Origin: Paulownia fortunei
Lineage: Eukaryota > Streptophyta > Magnoliopsida > Lamiales > Paulowniaceae
Length of the DNA: 64,000 nt
NCBI GenBank assembly: GCA_019321725.1
Contig: CM033114.1
Coordinates: 20,539,797-20,603,796, forward strand
Direction of reading: 5' to 3'
The translations under genes and the position numbers were made by a program. The notes below the pieces were generated by a model that saw only the letters and a list, made by a program, of their open reading frames with translations, did no database searches and was not told the DNA's origin. The first letter of the stretch is position 1; every line of letters starts with the position of its first letter. Below are positions 36,012 to 46,531 of this stretch, one piece after another.

Positions 36012-39000
36012 CTACCTGCCTACATTCCCATTACTTCTCCATCTATCATCCTCTTGAATGACATTCCCTCCCTGCTTACTAAGTTGTTCAGCCCTGGCAT
36101 AGTGCATTTTGATGGCAGCCACAGGATCTGAAACACCAGAACACTGGCCTCCAACAAGAACCCCTCCTCTCCCAACAACATTAATTCCCAACATCCCTCT
36201 TGCTTGATGTTGCATTCCTGATACATCAAACCCATTTCTTTGCATCTCAGTGAACAACACATCTTGTGGTTGCTTCATATCTATGGTAAAAGGCTGCAAC
36301 TCTCGATTCCTTAATACCTGATAGTCTACTAGTCCATTGCCGCTATTTAGCTCCCTGCTTGGAAAAACAGAGACACCATTCAAGGGGCAGTCACTGCTCT
36401 TAACCACACCATGTGATGGTGGGTGCTCCAATTTCACTGTAGGCATAGCACAATTACTAAATGCAGCAGGATACTTGGTCAACAAGAGAGCGGAATCAGG
36501 CAAAGGAGGGAAACCTGTCTGTATCCTGTTCCCATCCCAAAAACCAAAACTCCTAACAGGAATATTCTCACAGCCAACATAGCTATTACAATCAAACTTT
36601 GACTCAGCAGAATCAAAATTGACCTGGTCAGCACTGAGTTTTAGGTTCAGTGACTGATGACCTGCTTTATGATCCTGACTATTATTATCATCAGCTCGAT
36701 GTACACAAGAATTTAGTTTCTGCTGGGAGGATATTAAAATTTTACCGAACAATTTAACATCACCATTCCTAGAAGGTTTATCCACAGCAGATGAGCAACC
36801 TGATTGGATTCTAGGATGATCCCTGCCCTGTTCTAGGGATGGCAACGGGGCATCAAGGACTTTACTCTGTTGTCTTGAACCATTACACTTCTCAAGGAAG
36901 GACTCTGTACGCCGATCTGAATGCAAATTTCCATCCTGCTTGGGGACATTTTGAAGGGCAACTAGTTTTTTGCAATTGACATCCCCATTTATCTCCTTTA
37001 AAGTTTGCACTGAAACCGGGTAACCCCGGAGAATCTGGGAAGAATCCACAGAATCTGACAATGAGCAAGCCGAAAGATGCTGCTGACAATCACCTGACCT
37101 AACAATCTTCTGAGAATGCGTATCACTGATCCCATTGGCACCAACAGCCAATAAAGCATTATGACTTGGACTTTTTTGATATTTAATTGGAACAGAAAAC
37201 AGTGTTGAAGACTTCACGGATGGCAAGAGACCATTCTGCTGCAATGAGCTCACGCAAGATTTTTCTGCAAAACAGGTTTCAAGGTCAGCCTTCTTTTGGT
37301 ATCCAGATATTTTATCAACTTGCATAGACGAATGTGCATCAACAGAAGGATGAGAAACTTTCCCAGCTAGCTTGGGCTCAGACTTCATCTCACTTATTGC
37401 ACTGGTTACGTCACTCACTTCACTAGAATTAGCATCTCTGTCTTCAACTGTCTTATTGTCCAAATTTTCCTCAGGTAACAAAAGCCCTTGTTGATTCGCT
37501 TCCCCGGAATGCCCATCAGAAACCTCAACCAAAGCCTTGTTCTGAGCCTCACTAAATCCGCTGGGCAGCCCAAGGTCATCTTCCTCTTCAACTCCTTGTT
37601 CAGACTCCGTATTAGAGGATACAATCGTAGTTCCAAGTTCCTGCAAAGGTACAAATGCAACATCTGTACAATTCTGTTCTTTACTGTCCGCATTAATATC
37701 TGTAACTGGCTTATCATCCACCTGACTACCACCCATTAACGAATTCTTCAAAACTGATCCAGCAGCCATAGGATCAAGAGTACCTAGTCCATTATTTCCC
37801 TCAGATATCTTAAAATCAGGTCTCAAATTCTGAGCTCCCACTATCTCAGATTCATGATTCAACTTCATATCAGGAGGTGGAAGATCGTCTTCCATCTTGC
37901 ATTCTGAACCATTGTTGCAAATAATTGAGCCAGTCTCCACAGCACAACCATCTTCAAAGTCACTACTACCTCCATTAACATCACCAGATACAGTTCCAGC
38001 TCCAGGCTGAATCAGATCCAACCCTAGACATTTCCGTGCCTTGCTAAAGAACACCTTGCACTGATCCATGGATCTTGTTCTGACACACTGTGAGATCATT
38101 ATGAAATCCTTTCCATAAGATGCCACAGCCTGAACAAAGATGGATTTCTCCTCATCAGTCCAATCGGTAGGATTCAACTCCCCACAGCTCTCGTCTGAGC
38201 ACTCATCATCAACATTCTGAGTAACCTCGGGGGTCAAAGGCCGCTTTACGGAAGAGCCGACGACTCTCGGACACCTCCAATCCTGACACCCATCACCAGG
38301 GTCAACAGAACTCGTGATGCAAGAACTCATAGCCTCAGATGATAGGGAACCACAAATACCAGCCAACACATCAGCAGCTACGGTTTCCCTCTCGTTACTG
38401 TACATATCCATACTGTTTGATATCTGCAACACACCATCATCACCCCTAGGAGCTTTGTAAGAACTAGATGCACCAAAAAAGAATCTAGACGTGCATTTCT
38501 GCTGAATTTCTGCGCCATCATCGACATTAGCCACAATTTCTGAAGCTGCACCCAGTATGTCAAGAGAAGCAGCATTTGACTCACGATTCCGTCTTTTTCC
38601 TGATGCAACCAAGTATGTAGTAGATTGGGATTTTCTTTGCTTCATAGAGTCAGGATTCTTTCTAGTTTTCTCAAAGCATTCAGACTTGTGATTCTTGTAA
38701 TAGAACTCAATGCAATCTGCTATTGTTTTATGATCCAAAAAAGATGCTATCTTACTGAAATCTTTCCCAAAGGCAGCAAGCTTATCGATGAAAATTTCCT
38801 TCTCTTCAGACATCCATGGGTTGATCATAGACCTTTCCTTTTCAACAGCAAAAGGATCTTCCACCAGACCATTATTAGAGATAAACCTTGACATCTTCAT
38901 CTCTTTGTCTAAAATTAAAGCCGGCATCTTCAGAGTATTCCTATATGGTTTGAATGCCGACTCTGAAAGCAACTCATTAACAAATTCAATTACTTCATCT

Positions 39001-42000
39001 GCAGGCACTGTTTGAGGACCCCCAGCTGCAAGCATAGTCAGAGAGAATTAAATGTAGGAAAAGGGTATTCAAGTGGTAGGTCCAAAAATACATACAGATG
39101 ATCGAGCAGTGTTGCAACAAAAGCTAAAGAAAAGAATTGACTACAATACTAGACACCAGCTCTCCCAAACACAAATCCACATATTGTGAAAACAGCTTTA
39201 CACAACAATCCTGTGGAGCCAGCTGCAGAAATTAGTTGGCACAAGTCCCAAGTTAAAAATTAGTAAAAAAAAAAAAAACACCCACACATTAGTCAAGGCA
39301 AACCACCAAATCAGAAAAATAATATTGCACAAGTGCAGACAAAGGCCAATCATAGAATACAGAATCAGATACATTCCATAAAACTAGCACCAATGGAAGG
39401 TTAACAATTGTAATACATTACATTGCATTGAGTATGTATGGATTGTGGTAATGCATTACAATTGCTCTATATATATTCCTCTCCTATGAAAAATTTTCTT
39501 CTTCTCATTTCTTTTAATATTACAGGAATTGAGTACAAAGAATCTGTCAAGGAAGCAAATATTGATCATGATACAACTAATTTAAACTGTTCACCTAGCA
39601 TATGTCCCAGACTCACTATGATGGACCAGCTAAAATTTCAGAAAATTTGGGCTCACAGCTATTGCCAAATTGAGCTCTTTGATAAATAAGTTGCTACAGT
39701 CAGATGATCCAAGTTCTACACAAACAGGTTATGTGCAAATCACCTTGATCAACAAGTTGTTCATGTGGAAGGTTGACATATTAGAACACTTGAAAGAATA
39801 AAGCACAGACGCAGAGCCAGTTAATTTTGGTATCCCAAAAACTGTTTGGGACTTATCGAGAACAAAGTATTACTTTTAGAACCCAGATTAAGGAGCATTT
39901 ATAAGAACCAAACATAATAGATGACAAAAATTCAAACTGAATACTGAATCAATTTTCACAGTACAGTTTGGCATTAACTTTTACTAATTTTTTGGGAAAT
40001 ATATAAAATGATTTTTTTTTAAAGGATGCATTTCAGCTTGTCTTATCAAGTACAAAATACAAATCAAACAAATAGGACTAATATATTAAAAGCATGCTTT
40101 GGAACTCCACTATTTATCATCAAAGTAAAACTTTGCGCTCATTTCTGGAACAGAATAGAATGGATAACAACAGACAATAGTCAGTATTTAGTTAGGTTTG
40201 GTCAACCAATATGCAACACCAAAACCAAACCAAATACCACAATTTACCAAAATCAAAAAGCAAATAACAAACTGAATTTTACGGATCGAATTCGATACAT
40301 ACCAAGTTTTGTTTCAATTCAATTCACGGCCTAACATCTTACACCCTAAATAAGTTTCCCATTAGCTGGCAATCTCTATCAAACGAAATTCAGAACAATA
40401 ACATACTCCAACATTATCCTAACCAGCAGGCAAATTTTAATCTTCAGTTTTCATTACCAGCATTATTCCATAGCGTCAACCTAAAAGATCCCACTTATAC
40501 TGAGACAGATATGCTCCAAAACATGACTGCATCTGGGAAAAACTATGAAAAAAATGATAAAAATAAGTGGGTAAATTCCTTCCACATCGCAATACTACAA
40601 AAGATGTTCATAATACTTGAGCTATGTAAGAATAAATCATCCAAAAAGAACAGCTGGGGAAGAATAGGTAAAAAGCCACTCAACCAAATGAAGGGCATGC
40701 TCCTAAGTATAAGATCTCAATGTATAAGAACCTCCAGCAGGCAGGGTGCCTGTAAACATGTCCCATGTTCAAGATAATAATGTTAGCATGAGTCTTGGAA
40801 TGAGTGAACTCAGTCAAGAAACAAGCATTCCAAGAAACCAGTCTCAGTTTTCTATATTGGAGGGTGATTTAAGATTTTATTTACTACCCTCTTCCCACTT
40901 CATAGACAATCTTTTCACGAGGATTTTGAAGGCACTCATAACTGGACTCAGAAGTTCAATATAGTTTCAAGTTTCTCAAAAGTCAAGGAAGACTAGTAAG
41001 ATTAAGACTATCACCATACAACTCTTTAGGTTTTATTTTACTTTGGATTACATCCACTTTGCTTTGTTATTATATATGGTCTCATGTATCTTTCCAGAAT
41101 TGCAACATATTTTGTCATTTTGATAAACACATATCTGTCTCCCCCCAATCCCCCACCATGGCAATGGCAGTTTTCCAAAAGAAAAACGATGCTCCTGCCA
41201 CAATCGATAATACTGATGCATTTTTTTCCGATTACTGCACTTCCAGATTCACTGTAAATTTGGTAGCAATAGCAGGGGAGAAAGGAAGGGAAGGGGGGAG
41301 CACAAAAGATATAAAGCAGTAATTGCTTACCATAAGAAGAAATCCGAGAACGAGTGGAAGAACGGTACTTTTTATGGCCATTTCGCCTTGGGTCAAACTT
41401 CTTCTGAGTCTTCATTCGAAGTTTCCTTATAGAAAGTAGCCGACCTTCCTCCCAGAAATGCTGAAATGTCTTAAACTTGAGGGTTAAAACCTTCTCCTTG
41501 AACTGGAGGAATCGCTTCCTCGTTAGAAATTTCTCCTTAACTAAGGAGGAATCCCTTTGCAAAGAAGAGACACTAGACACAATTGAAGTATCAAAAAGAC
41601 ACTGTTTAGCAGGCAATAACTTATTTAACTCCTCCAAAGCTCTGTTAGCAGAATCTTTATTAGAAGAGAATATCAAGTCATAAATATCTCCTTCAGAATG
41701 CACATTGCTAACACTAGCAAGATCTTCACAACTAGTAGTCCCAATAACAACATCATTATCAACACAACCAGAGTTTTCCCCATCACTGAGACCATTCTTT
41801 GAACATTTCCCATCCAAGTTACTAGATTTGTTCGCATCCAGATTCATAGATCCTTCCATAAATACTGCTGTCTCAGAAGGAAAGATGGCAGGCAGCACCT
41901 CAACAAATTTAGATGTAGCACTGCCTGGACTATCAATATCCTCATCTTTCAAAACAAGCGGCTCATCTTCCACTGCAACAGGTGCATTCTCAACAATCAT

Positions 42001-45000
42001 TTCTCCAGATGAAACAATCTGCAAAGGATCAGGCCTAATAGCAAATTTGGAAGCAGCAACTAACTCTTCACAAGGTTTTAACTGGCAATCTCCCAGTAGC
42101 GAGCTGGAACCAGCAGGATGAGCACAGCAAATTCTAGGTTGAGCTATCAATGACTTGAGTTCAGTTTCAAGAGAATCTATTTCAGATTCGGTCATCTCAA
42201 GAGCTTTTAATATGTCAACCTTCCATACCAACAACTTGTTCATCGAGGTGGTTTGCACATAACTGGTTTCTGCAGAACTTGGATCATTCGATTGTAGCAA
42301 ATCATTTATCAAAGAACTCAAATTGGCAATAGACGCAAGCTCCAAATTTTCTAAATTAAACGCTGGTCCATCATAGTGGGGCTGGGACACAATACTAGGT
42401 GAACAGCTTAAATTAGTTGCATCATGATCAACATTTGCTTCCTTTACAGATTCTTTCTCCTCAATACCTGTAATATTAAAAGAAATGAGAAGAAGAAGGC
42501 AAAGAAGAAACTTTTGGAAAACCAAGTAACGTGATGGATTATGCAACAAGTCATCAACCTCAGTTCCACCAAAAGCAGGTAGACGCAGAATATAAATCAG
42601 TACACTAGCAAGACAAAATTCGCTAAACGAGAAATTTCACACTCCAATTTATGGCTACAGCATAAAGAACCTGCTCATTCATAGGTGCACCATCTTATAC
42701 AAATAAATTCAGCATGTGCACACAAATTGATGTTTGAGAGACAAACAGAAGAAATACTAACTGCCTTCCAGATTTACTGAGAAATTCACCATCAGGTGTA
42801 TCATTTATTAAATTCATCAATTAAACCATTTTGCATCACCAGCAGCATGTAAAAGAAAAGACAGGTCACATCATTAATGGCAATTAAGCAAATCATGTAT
42901 TAACAATGAGATGGTAGTTAAATGGTGCCACATAAGTGACTACAATTCTAGACGAGAAATTTGCTACATCAACTACCCAACTTTTGTAAAAGACAGAACA
43001 GGTGTGTCAACACAGCAATTAAGAAAAACAATTTTAGTTATAAGACTGACTACAATAGCGTTGTTGCTCATTAGGACTATAATTCTAGACAAGATATAAC
43101 TAAATAATCATTTACCCTTCCAAAATTTGTTAATACTGTATACCAGACAAGGCGGCATTGATCAGTGACAAAATTCACCAGGTCCACCTCCACTATAATG
43201 CAAGAATTTACAAAAAATAACAAGCTAAAAAGCACAATAAAAAATTAAGCATGAAGACGGCAAGTAAACCAAAATCATGCATCCGATAACAAGAAGCTTA
43301 GATGGAATTCTCTCAAAGCAATGTTCAAAAATAGATTCACACATGCCCATTTAAAATTAACTGATGTATAAGCAGTTCCTTTGCCATAGTGATTGCTTTT
43401 CTACTTCACTTTATCTGTGTCTTGGTGGACCATGAGAAGCTCTAGTGAAGTTCTCTCAATTTAATGTCCAAAAAGAGAACATATACGCCCAATCAATAAC
43501 AAAAATATACTATCAATTGCTTTTCTACTTCACTGCGCATGCACCTCCCGCATTAGCAAAATTTAAATCCATTATATTCCTCCAATTCCTATATGTATTA
43601 CGCAATATACCATTTTTATTGCTTTTTTTCCAGCTGAGAGGAGCACAGACAGGCAGATAGGTAATTAATCCATGCATAACTAAAAAACGGAGAAAGGTAA
43701 GATGCTTGGTAATGAACCATGAACATTACCCAGTGAAGAACTACAAGCAACTGAAGATGGAGTAGCAGGTGAGGCACAATCTGACAAACTTGCAACTCTA
43801 GGACTCTTGTCAGGCAGGTTCACAGCATGAGGCTGCAGAGTTTCTGTATTACTGACACTAAGGACCAGTTCATTGTTGGTGGCACCATCGTCAGGGCCTT
43901 CAACTTTCTTCTTCTCATACTTCGCCAATCCCTCACCCCAGCCAAGGCGCAGCTTTTTCCTGGAACCAGTCTCGTCAGATTGGGTTGGAGCAGTGGACAT
44001 AACACAAGCAGCAGCATCTGCAGAAGGAGACTGAATAGGTGTTGCAATCTGTGGTTGCACCTCAGCAACTCTCTCAGTAGATTCCACTCCCATACTCTTT
44101 GAGTTACTCGAATGGCTGAAACCAGAGCCCCTTGAAGACAAACTCCCCGACCGAGTCCATTTTAGAGGTTTCCAATCTATCGATCCCAGGCAGTTCTCTT
44201 TTTCAGATTTCTGCCCTGCACTGGTCGATCCATCAGCAGTGCCAACATTCTTATCATTTTTCTCTTTCACAAGAGATTGAGATTGATCAGATAGGTTTAC
44301 AGAATCAGGCACAGAACAAGAGGCATAGCTGCTCTGGCTGCTGCTGCTGCTGTTGAGGCATGTTTGGGTATTTTCTATAGACCTCAGATTGTTAACCTCA
44401 GTGGTAGCTTTCCCAGGACCGCTCAGTGATGCAGCAGGTTCCCGAGAGGGAGCTTTCCAGTCTTTCTGGGTAAAGGACCCCCTATTTTCCCTGCTATTCC
44501 TGAAATACCTTCCATCTCCTCGAGACCCAAAGGGTCGACAATTTTCGTCTTCTAAGTTTCTGTCACCATACCGAGACCCAAAAGGCAGAAATCCTTGACT
44601 GGCATCATCAGGATACATGTGCCAACCACCCTGCTTACCATGACCTTCAGCAAAAGAAATTCAAACCCCCAAAAAGAAGGGCCGATAAGTACAAAAGAAT
44701 CAACACAAGCAATAACATATCCTCTGTAAAAATAAAGCATAAGAGCGTGTATTCTCAGCATTATTCCACACTTTTACAATATTTATTATCACAACAAAAG
44801 AAAGAGCAATGCAGACACGCATCTATACAACACCATCAACAGGCCAACCTTCTCTAAACATCAGATCTGCGCCAAATTTATCCACCAAATCCACTCCCAC
44901 AAAGTTATATAACAAAACTATGGCGGTTAAACTGGTGGTCCACATGTCTAATTACAAAAATTTACAAGGAAATTAATAAAGGGAAAAGAATTTCCACAAA

Positions 45001-45445
45001 TTAATTAATCGCTAAAAAACTCCATTTTCCCATGATTAACTAAAAATCCACAGAACCCACTTTCAACCCCTCAAATCAAAATCTTTTTGAGGGAAAACAT
45101 AAATCCGGCTTAATTAGACCAAAACCTCAATTTTTATCACCCAAAACTTCTTTTCTGACACCTGGTAATAAGCTCAGAAACGAAAAAAAAATAGATTGGA
45201 TTGTTAATTGATTACTCACCAGGAGGTAGAAGGCGAGAGGAGCGGAAATCAGAATACCAACGCTGCTGCTGATGGTGGTGATAGGGGGGCGGGTGAGGCG
45301 GCGCAGCGTGGGGGTGGTGCTGCTGCTCACGCCATCTGTGGGGCCCGCCGCCGCCAAATCCTCCTCCACCAAGGCGCGGGTCGGAACCGGATCTCTCGTG
45401 CTTCCGAAAATCCCTCCGATCCCAAGGCAATGGCTCCGGCGGCAT
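36012..45445 (-). CDS. PWR: POWERDRESS-like SANT-domain protein (HDA9 partner), 4 coding exons, 1763 aa
   Basis: Exons on the minus strand: 45445-45220, 44644-43730, 42467-41331, 39025-36012; phases close exactly (5292 nt). Arabidopsis PWR is a nuclear NCoR/SMRT-type protein that works with histone deacetylase HDA9 in gene silencing, flowering and floral stem-cell control. The start MPPEPLPWDRRDFRKHERS is typical, followed by a Gly/His/Pro/Gln-rich stretch. Exon 2 encodes RSGSLSSRGSGFSHS and LRLGWGEGLAKYEKKKVE, exon 3 the IDSLETELKSL coiled coil. Exon 4 carries two SANT domains: about 828-873 (NPWMSEEKEIFIDKLAAFGKDF, shown here in part as PWMSEEKEIF) and about 1044-1093 (DWTDEEKSIFVQAVASYGKD). 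The long tail is Ser-rich and ends in a conserved QPFTIDM ... AIKMHYARAEQLSKQGG block. Intron 3 (41330-39026) contains an inverted exon 3 fragment. Confidence 0.94.
39497..39803 (+). pseudogene. Inverted fragment of PWR exon 3 inside PWR intron 3
   Basis: Matches the reverse complement of the gene from about 42490 to 42170: the last bases of intron 2 (cttctcatttcttttaatattacag) and the first 280 bases of exon 3 (ESVKEAN, DHDATNLSCSPS, SLINDLLQSNDPSS, NKLLVWKVDIL). Small deletions and stops break the frame. It includes intron sequence, so it is a DNA-level duplication. Confidence 0.9.
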
Positions 45446-45512
45446 GAAATACTACTAATCCTCTACCCCTGCTGCTGCTTCTCCTCTTTACGCCGCCTTT
45501 TTTCAATCTCAT
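45327..45512 (-). promoter_or_regulatory. Upstream open reading frame overlapping the PWR start
   Basis: An ATG at 45512, 67 bases before the PWR start codon, opens a 61-codon Arg-rich frame that overlaps the PWR coding start out of frame and ends at 45327. Both ATGs have poor context (T at -3), so leaky scanning would be needed. It counts only if transcription begins upstream of 45512, which the sequence does not prove. Confidence 0.4.
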
Positions 45513-45675
45513 CCAGACAATCCCTTCTGCACCAGGGCAAAAAACCGGTATAAACTAGGGGATGAAGGGGTCAATATAGGGGTTTCAAGAAAGAAGAAAG
45601 GAAAAAGAAGAAAGAAGGGAAGTTATAACTCTGAGGACGTTGGTTTATCTTTTTTCCTTCTTTTCTTGCTGGTTC

Positions 45676-45723
45676 TTGGGGGCGGGGTCGAGTGGGGGTT
45701 GGGGTGGAGGGGAGGGAGGGGTA
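45676..45723 (+). repeat. G-rich tract in the PWR leader or promoter
   Basis: Seven or more runs of three to five G on the plus strand, that is C-rich on the PWR sense strand, about 230-280 bases before the start codon. It meets the quadruplex pattern on the template strand. Confidence 0.7.
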
Positions 45724-46404
45724 GAAAAGGAAAATCTTTGGGTTAGGGAAAGTGAAAGTGTGAGGTGACAAGAGACAAAGGGAGAAAATAGAGGGGGAAG
45801 AGAGAGAGAACTCTGTTCTTTTTTCTTGTTTTTGTGTACTTTGGTTTTATTTTTTATTGTTTTTTCATTTGTGACGAGAGAGAAATTGTATGAATTTGGG
45901 TTTTTATCCGCTGTGGCGCAGTGTTCTTAAGGAGGTACAATAATTAAACTTTTTTTTTTTTTAACTTCACTATTATAAAATCTCTTGTTATATGTAATAT
46001 GCCAAATATTCTTAGAATTATTTTCATATATACACCAGTTAAAACTTAAAATTAATATTTTTTTCAATGTACATAAAAAGAATTTTGTACAATTTCATTC
46101 AAAGAATATTTATTATATAAGTGTTTTTTTAGATTTTTTTCCTATATTCATTGATTTTGCTTGTACTAGAGGTTTGGAATCATATCCTAGTTAAGTTGGC
46201 ATCTTTTTTATTTTTATTACTATTTGAATAAAAATATTTGTCTAAATCTATATTACAATAAATATTATTTGCTTTTTTTAGAAAAAATTGTGTTATCGTT
46301 TTCAAGAATTAGTTCAAAACTTGAGTTTAGTAAATAAGCGAGAAAAGTCACTGTAATCAAACTAAAACATTATTTATAAAGTATTTCAAAATGTGCTGAT
46401 TATC
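45724..46404. other. PWR promoter region, then AT-rich DNA
   Basis: The first 150 bases are purine-rich on the plus strand (gagagagagaact, so CT-rich on the PWR strand), common in plant leaders and core promoters. Beyond about 45930 nothing is recognised. Confidence 0.45.
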
Positions 46405-46531
46405 TTATTATTGACAGCACAGTTATGTAATCGAATTTATTAATTTTATTATTGATAGCACAACTATGTGATCGTACTTAATTAATCTTATTATTAACAT
46501 TATGACTATACGATCGTTCTTAATAAATAAT
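46405..46531. repeat. Minisatellite, three degenerate units of about 42 bp
   Basis: Each unit follows the pattern ttattattga-agcaca-ttatgtaatcg-acttaattaat. Units 1 and 2 are close (attgacagcacagttatgtaatcg / attgatagcacaactatgtgatcg, differences included), unit 3 more diverged (attaacattatgactatacgatcg). Confidence 0.65.

Noticed and set aside
41038..41328. Extension of the PWR exon 3 frame past 41331 (tail containing KQLLLYIFCAPPFP)
   Set aside because: A standard donor at 41330-41329 joins in phase to exon 4 and its SANT domains; the extension is read-through into the intron.
43820..44598. Open frames opposite and out of frame with PWR exon 2
   Set aside because: Compositional shadows of a Ser-rich exon whose own frame is well supported.
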